Shown: in pieces, positions 10,453 through 21,295 of the stretch | Numbering within the stretch: position 1 is the stretch's first letter | How the letters are laid out: the number at the start of each line of letters is the position of its first letter | Source of the DNA: Cricetomys ansorgei | Taxonomy: Eukaryota; Chordata; Mammalia; Rodentia; Nesomyidae | Direction: 5' to 3' | DNA: 64,000 nucleotides | Assembly: GCA_026225945.1 (NCBI GenBank) | Contig: JAMJFZ010000690.1 | Coordinates: 1,248,501 to 1,312,500, forward strand | The notes under the pieces: generated by a model | Databases searched by the model: none | What the model saw: only the letters and a program-made list of their open reading frames with translations | What the model was told of the DNA's origin: nothing | Program-made: the position numbers and the translations under genes

Positions 10453-12977
10453 CGGTCACTGACACTCCTGCACCCCATGCAGATCAAATCACTTGGAAGA
10501 GTGACGAGCCTGTATGGGTCAATCAGTGGCCTTTGTCTTCTGAAAAACTACAAATGGCTCAACAGTTAGTGCAGGAACAATTAGTTGCTGGTCACATTGT
10601 TGAAAGTGTACCTCCATGGAATACCCCAATTTTTGTTATTAAAAAGAAATCTGGCAATTGGAGACTTCTTCAAGATCTTAGGGCTGTGAATAAGACTATG
10701 GTTCTTATGGGATCTCTACAACCTGGTCTTCCTTCTCCTGTGGCTATACCATTGGGGTATTATAAGATAGTTATAGACCTTAACGATTGCTTTTTTACTA
10801 TACTCTTGCATGCCGTAGACCAACAGCATTTTGCCTTTAGTGTTCACTCGGTAAATTTTAAGGAACCGATGAAGAGGTACCAATGGAAGGTATTGCCCCA
10901 AGGCATGGCCAATAGTCCTACTCTCTGTCAAAAATTTGTTGCTTCAGCCATGTGGGAAGTTAGGGATAAGTGGAAAGAAATGTATATTATTAACTATATG
11001 GATGGTATTCTTATTGCAGGAAAAGAGGGTCAGCAAGTGCTTTTATGTTATAGTGACCTTCAAGTTGCATTACAGTTAAAAGGCTTACAGATAGCCCCCT
11101 GAAAAGTTCAATTGCAGGACCCTTATTTTTATTTGAGCTTTCAACTTTTGGGTTCACATGTAACTACACAAAAGGTGAATCTTAAATTAGACTCACTGAC
11201 AACACTTAATGATTTCAAAAATTGTTAAGAGACATTAATTGGCTAAGGCCTTTTTGAAATTAACCACTGGAGAGTTGAAGCCCTTGTTTAATATTCTTAA
11301 AGGTAACACTGATCCAAAGTCTCCCAGAATGCTTACTCAAGAAGCCAGAGAAGCCTTACAGCTAGTGGAGCAGGCTATTAAATCTCAATTTGTGACATTC
11401 ATAAATTATGACTTGCCATTGCATTTTATTATTTGTAAAACTAACTTGACTCCCACTGCTTTATTTTGGCAAGATAATCCTATTATGTGGGTCCATTCTC
11501 ATTCATCACCTGCTAAGGTTATATATCCTTATCAAATTATTGCTGATCTCATTATTCAGGGAAGAGAACAAGGGAAGAAATACTTTGGAAAAGAACCTGA
11601 TATTATTTTTGTACCCTACTCTAAGGAGCAGATTGACTGGCTACTACAGACCACAGACCACTGGCCTATAGGCTGTGTTTCTTACACAGGACAAATTGAC
11701 AATAATTAACCGACTAACAAGCTACTTCATTTTTTGAGCTCTCATGAGTTGTCTTTCCCATTAAGACTACCTGTCAGCCTCTGCCAAATGCTTTAATTGT
11801 ATTCACTGATGGCTCCTCTTCTGAAAGGTCTCCCTTTGTTTATGACAACAGGGTAGCACGGGTAGAGACTAAAGTCTGCACAATTAGTTGAATTGTGTGC
11901 AGTCGTTGCAGTTTTCTCAGCTTTTACCGATAAGCCCTTTAATTTGTATACTGATAGTGCTTACATTGCCTCCTCAGTCCTGCTTTTGGAAACTGCAACC
12001 CAGATAAAAGATGCTGCAGGAGTGGCTTCTTTATTTAGACAATTACAAGGCCTGATATGGCAGAGAACAGAAGTTTTTTTATAGGACACCTAAGAGCTCA
12101 TGCTGGACTTCCTGGTCGCCTTTCAGAAGGGAACCAGAAGGCTGATTTGGCCACTAGAACACTCTGTCCTGTGGAGGTCATCTCCCAGAGGAACGCTTGT
12201 GACAGAGTTCAAGCTGCCACTGAGGCACATGGTCTCCACCATCTTAATGTACAAACATTAAGACTCATGTTTAAACTTACCAGAGAACAGGCTAGACAGA
12301 TTGTTAAACAATGTCCCTCCTGTGTCTCATTTTTTCCTGTCCCGCACTTGGGAGTAAATCCTAGAGGCTTGGTGCCTAATGGAGTTTGGCAAATGGATGT
12401 CACCCACATTCCAGAGTTTCGAAATTTAAAATATGTTCATGTAATAGTGGATACCTTTAGTGAATTTATTTTTGCCTCCCTACAGTCTGGAGACGCCTCT
12501 AAGCATGTGAGTTCCCATGTTCTACAAGCCATGACTGTACTGGGACTTCCTACCAAGATTGAAACAGACAATGGTCCAGGATATACTGAATCTAAATTCC
12601 TGACCCTTTGTAAGAAGCTAAATATTCTTCATGTTACTGGCATTCCATACAATCCCCAAGGACAAGGTATAGTGGAGAGAGCCCATTTATCCATCAAAAA
12701 TACTTTTCAAAAGATAAAGCATGGGGAATGGTACCCTACCGAGGATTCTCCAAGGAATGTTTTAGTACATATTCTTTTTATTTTAAATTATTTGAATTTG
12801 GATCAGGATGAACATTCTTCAGCAGAACGCTTTTGGCATCCTAATACTAAACAGAACTTTGCCAAAGTAAAATGGAGAGATCCTATAGATAACCAGTGGT
12901 ATGGACCCGACCCTGTGTTGATATGGGGACGAGGTGCTGTCTGTGCTTTTTCACAGAAACATGATGTTGTGCGATAG
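10443..12977 (+). pseudogene. pol: pol: reverse transcriptase, RNase H and integrase, disrupted
   Basis: The reverse transcriptase is open to a stop at 11100 and holds LQDLRAVN near 10671, a DLNDCFF motif and LPQGMANSP near 10893. Its catalytic box near 10993 reads YMDG instead of YMDD. At least two frame changes lie between 11200 and 11255, followed by a connection domain open to 11709. RNase H follows in shifted frames: FTDGSSS near 11802, YTDSAY near 11950 and GNQKADLATR near 12135. The integrase is the best-preserved part, with one open frame 12057-12977. It has an HHCC zinc domain (CPSC near 12315) and all three catalytic acidic residues, in WQMDVTH, ETDNGPG and GIVERAH. The product could not reverse transcribe. 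Confidence 0.95.
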
Positions 12978-14713
12978 CTCCTGGAGATGCTGGGTCGACA
13001 GATTGATGATGCATCGCCTGCTAATACAGCTGATGATAACAGCCTACAGTATACCAACGAGGGCTGATAAAGAAGGACTATGGGCTTTTGTACCTCTTCC
13101 CCCGGTGCTGATGCCCATAGCACAAGATGCATCAGTGTTTCCTGCTGTTTACACCAGCAATACCACTTGGGAATTCTAGCTGTACCTTTTTCAGAAAAAG
13201 TACAGACAAGTAAAAGGCAATTGGACGATCAAGGACAGTTTGTGTTTTTCTGTTAATTCTGATTCTAGCTGCATTTCCCTCTCTCAGGATCAGACAGGGC
13301 TAACTGATTTTGTCTTTGAAGTTGCCTTTCCTCCCCTGAAAATACCGGGAAGTATTGTGCCATTGCCTCCCACAGACTCAGGTGTTTGTGGAGGCATGAA
13401 AAATCTTCTTGTTCCTACCAAGGCTGATTTTGATAGGACTGGCATTTCTGGTATTTTTTATCATTCTCCTTTTTTGCCTCCTTGTCATGTGCTTGAGAGA
13501 GATGTTAATAAACCCTTCCCCCTCCATTTTCCCCTACTGTGGGATCTTTGCAGCAACACTCCCAACTTTTTAAACATTTCAAATCATTTGGGATTACAGC
13601 CTCATCCCAGAGGGCCCTGGAAGCCTACTTGGGTTTTCTGGGACTGGTTCATGTGTAATCACCATACTTGTCTGGATTATAGAGCTTTTTTGTTTGCAAA
13701 AGGAGCCTTGTACTATAATACTTCTTGTTCTTGGTTTGGTAATCAGGGTACAGAGTATCATGGTATTGAGAACAATAATGTAACAATTTTACCCTTGCAG
13801 GTATGTCTAACCTTGCCATTTGTATTTCTGCTTACTAATGGTACAGTCAAAAATGTTGTCGACTGTAACTCTTTTGATTGTGTTTTAAGCCCTTGTTGGG
13901 ATCTGAAAATGTTTGATACTGCTGTTATTATATGCATGCCTTCTTTTCTTTGGGTACCCATGAAGGATACCGAACATTTTTCTCAGCTTGTGTTTATGCG
14001 CCACTCTAGAGTCAAGAGAGATTTTGGTATCACTGCAGCCGTTCTTACTGCTATTCTGACCTCCCTTGCTGGAGAAGTTGCAGCCGCAGTCTCCCTCACT
14101 CATTCAGTTACTAATGCTCAAACCTTGAATGACATCATAACTGCTTCCTCCCAGGTTTTTCACCCTGCAGTTACTGAATAATCATTTACATAGTGGACTG
14201 TTGAATTTGCAGCAGCAGATAGATTTGCTGGCTGAGGAAGTGGAGATATTAAGAAGTATGGCCAAATTTGACTGGGACCCTCGTTATCAGTCATTCTGCC
14301 TTACACCATTGAGGGTTTCTAATACTTCTGCTAAGTTACAACAGTTATCATCATTTATTAAAGGATCTTGGAATGAGGAATTTCTTAATTTGTCCTGACA
14401 ACTAACACTGGATATAGCTAATCTGACTGATATTAAAGCTGAGGTTTTAGATTTTGATTCAAGTTTTTTTAATCAGGTTTGGCAAAATATTAAAAAGCTA
14501 TTTGATCCTTCTTGGATCTTCATTTTGGCCGTTGTAGCAGGCTTAGCAGTCTTACTTTTGATATTACTTAGATGCTTCTTAGGGAAATATCGCCACCAAC
14601 ATAAAGTGAATTCACACACCCTAAAGATTCTACTTGCCCTTAGTCACGATGAGGATCTGAGAGCTCCTGAGGTGGGAATCTGGCTGGCACAGCTAAAGAA
14701 GCAAGTGTTATAG
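12934..14713 (+). pseudogene. env: env, disrupted
   Basis: Env overlaps the end of pol by about 44 bp. A first open part (12934-13179) is followed in the same frame, after a TAG at 13177, by a long open part to 14181. This covers most of the surface subunit with several N-glycosylation sequons. The furin-type cleavage site RVKR is at 14008-14019. It is followed by a hydrophobic, alanine-rich fusion-peptide-like stretch. The frame changes near 14180-14200, and the transmembrane subunit continues with a stop at 14396. Its membrane anchor is about 24 residues (14513-14585), and a short basic tail ends at 14713. The layout fits betaretroviral (MMTV/HERV-K-like) envelopes. Stops and the frameshift make it non-functional as written. 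Confidence 0.9.
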
Positions 14714-14952
14714 CCTTTGTTTTGGGCTGGACAGTCAGTGGTGGGTAAGTGAGATTGGTCAATCTCCCTATCAACCTAAGTCAGGCCTTTCTGAGATTTC
14801 ACTCAGGATGGCCCCTGACAGGTAAGAAGGAAGATTGTTCTCTGACCCAAGACAGACGCAGTCCTCGTTAACACCTTACATTCACGACTGGGCAGAGATT
14901 TCTTGCAGGGTAATTTTGTGCTTTTTACTAGTGGTGGCCACTTTGCTTAATT
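14714..14952 (+). other. Non-coding stretch between env and the polypurine tract
   Basis: About 240 bp with no open frame of note and no superantigen-like gene. It forms the 3' untranslated part of the proviral transcript. Confidence 0.6.
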
Positions 14953-14964
14953 AAAAAGGGGGAC
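14953..14964 (+). promoter_or_regulatory. Polypurine tract
   Basis: A-rich then G-rich purines (aaaaagggggac, one terminal pyrimidine) one base before the 3' LTR: the expected plus-strand primer site. Confidence 0.88.
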
Positions 14965-14965
14965 T

Positions 14966-15395
14966 TGTTGGTAACTGTTTAGAGTTCAGAACAGAGTCCT
15001 AGAACAGATTTCAGCCTAGGGATTCAACTAGATTAGCCTAAGTTACTCCATTTTATGTTAAAGCTAGGCCTCAGTTTATCAGCACACTCTGAGCTTGTAT
15101 ATTAGCCAGGGACTATCCAAAATGGTTAGGACATTCTGCCAGGCACTTTCTACTCGGGACTTTCCATTCTCTTTGTTGCCTGCTTTAGTTCTTTGTTGCA
15201 GTTTGGTTGCTTAGCTACAGAAACAATAGTATTTCCTTATTCTGTTCTGTACTTAAACTGTATGTTGGCTTTCAATAAATGAGACTTGATCAGAGATTCC
15301 TGTCTTGTCTCCATTTCTCGCATCCCTGGCCCTTTTTCTCTTTAATTCCCACTCCCCCTCTCTAGGTTCATGTTGCTGACCTGAGGGCTGGGTCA
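14966..15395 (+). repeat. 3' LTR of the ERVK provirus
   Basis: 430 bp, TG...CA, the same length as the 5' LTR and differing at about 24 positions by hand count. AATAAA is at 15274-15279, the same offset as in the 5' copy. Differences are mostly single substitutions with two local clusters (near 15115 and 15317). Confidence 0.96.
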
Positions 15396-15401
15396 ACTGA
15401 C
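15396..15401. repeat. Target-site duplication, right copy
   Basis: actgac directly follows the end of the 3' LTR and pairs with actgat at 7031-7036. Confidence 0.85.
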
Positions 15402-15616
15402 AACATGGAAAAGTTAAACAGTCAAGTGCTTTCTCAAATTAATGGGTGTTCTTCATGGACCAGAACATCGACTGCTTCAATTGTCCTCGGGTAGCTTGCC
15501 CACCCTAAGCCACTCAGTGTAGCTCTTAGTGAAGGCATCTTATCAACTGTGGCCTTGGTCCTATTGTTTTGGTTAGAACAACTATAGTCAAGCCCCATAC
15601 TTTGAGCCATATGAAC
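15402..15616. other. Short intergenic stretch
   Basis: No gene or repeat recognised between the provirus and the putative solo LTR. Confidence 0.5.
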
Positions 15617-16201
15617 TGTGGGGGTCCCTAGTAAATAAAAAGATAGAAAAAGCAGCTAAGCAGCCAAACTTTAGTCAGGCTTCTAAGAGCACCAAAATTG
15701 TGTAGGCCCAAGTCAGGGGTAGTGTGACCCAGAATAGTTCCCAGAGTTAAAGAAAAACAATTTCTGTAAGAAAAACACTTTCTAAGACAAATAAGACGGC
15801 CTTGGGCTAAAAGAGTTTCCCCACATAGACAGCCCATGGCCTCGGGCTAAGGGTCTTCCCCCCACTGGCATTAACTAAGACCCTAAAGTTTACATTTTCT
15901 AGGAGCCTGCAACCTTGCTATATGCCAGCACCAATCAGTTTAAAGGTTAACTGGCCCCTACCTATCAAAATGGGAAAACAATTTGGGGACCAATCAACTT
16001 GTCCCAACTTGGTTTGTGCCTAGCAACCACTTGAACAGTAAATAAAAAGGCTTGTTTTTTGCTCCTCGGGGCCGCTTCTATTCTGTGTGTTAGAATGGTC
16101 CCAGTATACTGGAATAAATCATCTTGCTATTTGCATTGATATCCTGTCTGTGAGTCTCTGTGGGGGTGCGGTGTTCCAGTTTGGGTCCCTGGGGTCCAAC
16201 A
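15617..16201 (+). mobile_element. Probable solo class I (ERV1, gammaretrovirus-like) LTR
   Basis: The segment starts TGTGGGGGTCCC and ends ggtccaaca. Its 3' third has the look of a murine gammaretroviral R-U5: an AATAAA (aataaaaagg) near 16040, a second (ggaataaatc) near 16112, then 'cttgctatttgcat' and 'gtgagtctctgtggggg'. A Pro-tRNA-site-like 'ttggggtcgag' begins nine bases after the end, suggesting internal sequence once followed. No second LTR or target duplication was found, so the ends are approximate. Confidence 0.5.
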
Positions 16202-17099
16202 GAACAAAAATTGGGGTCGAGTAGGCAGCCCAAAAGCAGAGGAGGTACCTGAGTAAGTGCCTCTGTGCATCAATGTAAAGAGAAATAAAGCTCTGCTCAC
16301 ATTCCAGAGGAACCTTGGGAACATTTATGGGTCTCATTAAGAAGTGGGTAGAGGAGACTACCAATTCTGGAAATCCAGATCACAAAGAAACCCATCAGCA
16401 TAAGGAAAGCCCTCAGCTACTTGCCAGTCTGAGGGGATGAGTTAGTACAGACTGAATTGATTCAGAATTCAGGTATGTTTTCCCCTCAATATTCTTCCCA
16501 AGTAAGTAACTAAAGACTAACATAGCTAGGCTTTTCCTCAAGAAGCCTGGTATCCACTTTTGAGATCAATAATTTGCTTTTTTCTGTTTATATTAAATTT
16601 CCCTTCTCTGATATACATGAAGGAACTGAAAGGGACAATAATACTTTCTTCTTTGTAACTCATCGCTTTTGATGATTTGATTTCTCATGCACAGAGTCCA
16701 GATGTCTTCATCCTTTGCTTTGCACAGAGAAAGATATACATTAGCCTTGTTGTTGGTTTTGAATGAGTATGAGTAGCAAATATAGAGATGTGGCTGATAC
16801 ACAGCAAAACATTTTTAAATATATGTTTATAACCTCCTCAGTAAACAACAACAAAATTCCTATTAAAATTAGTTAATCTTTGGTGTTTATTCATTGAAAG
16901 ACTTCTCTGTCTCAGATACATTCGAACTCACAGTTCAGCTCCCATCTCCTGACTTCCTCCCTGTCCACCCATGAGGCCTCTGTGTGCATGGGACTGAGCC
17001 CAAATCTCTGAGAGTTCCTCTTATAGCCTAAATACATCTCTGAACACTATTCCTTAAAATGAAAGATTTGTCACCTGATTGTGGAGATATTACCTTTTA
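16202..17099. other. Intergenic DNA before the array
   Basis: AT-rich, with no gene recognised. The first 40 bases may be a remnant of the internal region of the class I element. Confidence 0.45.
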
Positions 17100-17799
17100 A
17101 AATAAACAGACACAGCTGTTTAGGTCAGAACTTCTCTTTTCTGCCTTCTATTTCTTTAAGTTGCCTCAGAAATCTAATATGTTCTTCAAATCCTAGTAGT
17201 GGGCATTCAAATTCCATGTTGGAGGCTCTTCAAATTCCAAAGGAGTTCCCACTAATGGTACAGGGGTCTCGATTTGAGGGATACCCTCTAGCATTATACC
17301 ACAGTTAATTACATTAGCTGAACAAAGGAGTGTGTTTACTGTCAAGAATACCAAGTTAGAAGGGAAAATGAAGTTGTAATTGAAGACACAGGAGCACCAG
17401 ACAGAGTTTGAAAACTAGAAACAGATATGTCATCTTCCCATCCCTAGAGTGAAGAAAGACAGAGTTGAGAGTCCCTTTCAGAATATAACAGTTACTTCTT
17501 GAAGCAGGTTTTGAGAAGCACAGCAACAGAAAAGAAAAAGGGTCAAAACCTACAAGCTTCATGAGGATATACAAACAGCCACTATTAGTAGATTGGGAGC
17601 GGCCCATAGATGGGAGTCCAGGGATAGCTCTAGGTCAACTATCTGTAAGTTTCTAGTGTGCCCTCCCCTTTCCAGACTGGCTCATCTTGGGACTTGATGT
17701 CACAAACTCATACTCTCTGAACCATCACACTGGGTCCAGTTTATATCATACTTAAGACATATCATCATGCTCTTTGTATCCATAGCATCAAGGACATTT

Positions 17800-17890
17800 C
17801 AGCCTTCATTTTTCTTTTAAAATATATTCTTCTATCATATAATACATTCTAATATCCTTCCTACCCTCCCCTATTCTTCCGAACTCCCCC
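17800..17890 (-). mobile_element. L1 3'-UTR-like tail, copy A
   Basis: A/T-rich then C-rich sequence resembling the reverse complement of a rodent L1 3' end ('cataatacattctaatatccttcctaccctccc'). It is cut short here; the other copies continue for about 850 bp. Confidence 0.6.
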
Positions 17891-18449
17891 ACAGATTCCT
17901 CTCCATTGATTCTCTCTCTCCATCCATCTCATCCTCCTCGTCCCTTCTCTTCCCATGCCCATCCTTCTTCATCCCACCTGTATCATCTGTGCTTATTCAG
18001 GTACCTTTGGAATGAGGACTTTAGTTTTATTTTCTGCGATTCAAGTTCTGTGGATGCTGGAGAGAAGACTCTCTTCTTGAGCATACTAAGAAGGCTTTAA
18101 CTTGCTTATGCATGTCTGGAGCTGGTCAATTTGATCATTGACTTTATTCTTAGGGTGATCCCGATCCTTCTAGAGAACTCCATCCCAGGTGACATTTGGG
18201 AGGTTAACCTCTACTCTTTCACTCTGCTCAACCTTTTGCTCTTCTCCTTCCCATCAGAATGGCAAATCAATCTCTAACTACAACTTGAAGGGCATTTCTG
18301 ACCCAGCACAAGTATTTTTTACACTCCTGCCAAGCACCAGTCCAAAAGGCTAATGATGTGCGTGGCATCAGGCTTATAAAAGTAAGAGTCCTGTCTTCTA
18401 AGACCAATTGCCTGTACTACTTAGTTGCCTCATCCTTATGACAACTGCC

Positions 18450-18900
18450 AAAAACATGCAAAAAGAGAAGGAGGGGTTGATTTTGGTTCACAGTTTGATG
18501 ATCCAGTTGTTGTAGAGATGGTATGGTGTCAGAAGCCTGAGGGTCTGGTCACCTTGTGCCTGTATTGAGGAAACAGAGAGTGAAGAAAGCTGGGGCTGTG
18601 CTGGGACTCTCCTTTTTATGCAATGTGAGGCCACAGCCCAGGTAATGATGACACCCATGTTTAGAATGGATCTACCCTGCCACCTCAATTGCCCCAATCC
18701 AAATAATCTCTCACTAACATGCTTACAAGCCTGCCTTGTCTATGTTTCTAGATTCTGTTATAACCACAATGTGTACAAAACCACAATAATTCCGGACATT
18801 GGATTTGTGTCCGTCCTCAGCTGGAAACGAGCATAAGAAGTTTGCAATGATGATTCATGCCAGTCAGATGAAGAAGAAAACAAAAGAATCAGGAGGTATG
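18450..18900. repeat. Rodent interspersed-repeat fragment, copy A
   Basis: Recognisable rodent repeat vocabulary ('gaggccacagcccagg', 'atctaccctgccacctcaattgcccc'). It recurs at about 34200-34600, 42240-42640 and 58280-58680. I cannot name the family. It contains no gene. Confidence 0.55.
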
Positions 18901-19784
18901 GGACAGTGGCTGGACCTGTAATCCTAACTCTCTGCGGTCATGACAGGAAACCAAACACAACATCAAGCACATTTTGTCAAGCCTGAAGACTAGTCTCAGC
19001 AGAAGAAATTCCTTGGCATTCCTTGGCAATTGTATGAAATCCTTTTTGGTTCCATAACCATCCAAATGATATTTACGGTGACCAGGCAGTCCAAACTTAA
19101 ATGAAGCAGTTCTGAACTCTGCTATAGAGGGCTTTTCAAGATAGAGCAGAATAAAACATATTTTAATATGATATTCTTGCTAATCCTGATGGGAAGAGGC
19201 AAGATAGAGGCATGAGCCTTGAAAACACAAGGCTAAGTAGGCATCTTTGAAGCAGGTCCTGTGTAGGAGTTGACTTTGATGAGTCCGCTGGGGTTTCACT
19301 TGGTGTTGCTCAGTATAATCATAGAAATAAAACAGAAGTATCTAGAAATGCAGCCCTTAAGAATTTTATGGTATTGCTTTTATGTCATCTCTGGTATTTT
19401 TCTCTCTGCATCATTTTAACTTTGTTCTAAGGACATTAGAGGATCTCAAATTTTCACCAAAGAAGAGAGATGGTACATATTTACAGTGCTGTGTATAATC
19501 AGTCTCTGTGGGACTGTCCTGGAGCTAAGGTCTCTCATGGTATCAGTAATTCCAGACTGTCAATATCTATATCTAATATGTGTCTGTTTCCAGGGGAATA
19601 ATGGAAGGCCATATGGTCCCAAGTCTCTACTAATTATGGTAATTTACCTTTATACTGTAACATCTGTCTTTAGTTGCATTGAAAAATTCCGTAAATCTTT
19701 TTCTGTTTTGTTTTGATTTTTATGATTTTTATTCATGTCTGTAATAGGGTTTTCTAAGGATCAGAACTTACAGAACAAATCTAT

Positions 19785-20340
19785 TTGCCTATCTCTCTAT
19801 CTAACTATCCATCGGTCATGAACCTATCTATTTGTCTCTCTATTTATTTATCTAGAGAGAAGAGACATTTATTTGAATGTCTTACTGGTTATGGTCCATC
19901 CTGCCCAGCAAAAGTTGTCTATAAGAGAAAGCAAACGAATCTGGTAAGTGTTCAGTCCATTAGCCTGGATTTCTCAGTTGGCCTTCATTATGTGCCTGCC
20001 TTCCAAAGAAGGTGGCTCTTAGGACAGTGAAGCAGTGGACTTGATCATGACAGCAAGAGTAAGCAGACATTAGGAGAACAAATTTTTTTCCTCTCTGTCT
20101 TTTATATCAGCTTCAAGTAGAAGATGTGGTCCAGACTAAAGGTGGATCTTTCCACCTCAAAAGATCTGTATTAACATGCATCTTCCCAACACAAAGATCC
20201 AGATTAGAAGTGGGTCTTTGCACTTAAATGATTTAATCATGAAAAAAATCCATCACAGATGTATCCAGTTATTTGGGCTTAAGTTAATTCTAGATGTAGT
20301 AAGTTGACAACCAAGTATAGCCATTACAATTCCACCTCTT
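19785..20340. repeat. Repeat Y and short tetranucleotide run, copy A
   Basis: A short ATCT-rich run (about 19785-19855) is followed by a rodent dispersed repeat built of imperfect 'aaaggtggatctttccacctcaaaagatctg' subunits, ending 'gttgacaaccaagtatagccatta'. Related copies lie at about 36365-36595, 44408-44640 and 60450-60680. A diverged relative split by a B1 begins copies B and C. Confidence 0.6.
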
Positions 20341-21295
20341 AAACACTTGGCACACAATCATATATCCTTATGTCATGCTTAATTTCCAAATTAAAAAAAA
20401 AAAACTGGTTATTCATTGTTACACCTATGATATATGATTATACAATTAAAAATGCATTGTGAATTTACAATAGGTGGTAATGTCCCAAAGGAACATTCTT
20501 TTAGTATATCAAGCTAAAATATGGTAACCCCTGCTAGTCTCTAAAATGATGTCATAACATGATAAAGAATTGGAGGAAAGGAAACACAAATAACCGCCCA
20601 AACACGGACTTAGCAAAAAATGACAGAAAGTCAATTATAATATTTGTTTGTACAACTGGTCAGCTGGCCTGACTGGTATTCATAATCAGCTCACGTTACT
20701 ATTCATTCTCTATTTCCCCTTCCCTCAGGACACACAATAAAACGTCTTCAATCTTCCTATGAGTATAAAACACATTCATTCCTGAAGGGTCCCTGTCCTT
20801 TGCCTTCCTACCCAAAGTAGATTGATGTAGTTTCCCATTGCAAGAGACACCATAAAGGTTCTCCTGCACTTCAGACCTATTCTCCATTGATAGAAAAGTA
20901 ATCCAAATTCCCTTTGGTACTCTGGATCAATCACTTTTCCTAATCACTGTTATTCCTTGATTAGCCTGTTGGATTATGGGTATGAGAAGCCCACAGTGGC
21001 CAGGGGAAGCCTGAGCTTCCAGCTCAATGAAATATCACTATCTCCTGGCAGTGGTGTTCCCCAATCTGGAACCAAATCCTCTACGGTAGCAGAACTTACA
21101 GTTGAGGGAACAGGAAGCCAAAATTTTCCTAGTATGTCACTGGGACTGATAGTGAGTAAACTATTCTCTTTTCATCCCTGATTGCTGGACCAGTGGATCT
21201 TGGTTATGGGAGAAACCATACGATAAATTAGATGCTGGTTTTAAGCAGATACTGCCTTCTAGATAATCCTTTGAAATCCCACAGGATCCTGCCAC

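Larger units (their letters stand above)
7037..15395 (+). mobile_element. Full-length class II (ERVK, betaretrovirus-like) provirus, inactivated
   Basis: This is an 8.36-kb provirus with matching LTRs of exactly 430 bp. Flanking 6-mers actgat (7031-7036) and actgac (15396-15401) are the target-site duplication with one change. The order is LTR, primer binding site, gag, dUTPase-protease, pol, env, polypurine tract, LTR. The dUTPase and G-patch in the protease frame, the two successive -1 frames (gag to pro to pol) and the Lys-type primer site place it with betaretroviruses. By hand the LTRs differ at about 24 of 430 positions (about 5.6%), implying insertion several million years ago at usual rodent rates. 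Stops and frameshifts in gag, pro, pol and env make it defective. It is not part of the downstream array. Confidence 0.96.

Noticed and set aside
14714..14952. Superantigen or accessory gene between env and the 3' LTR
   Set aside because: Too short and without an open frame.
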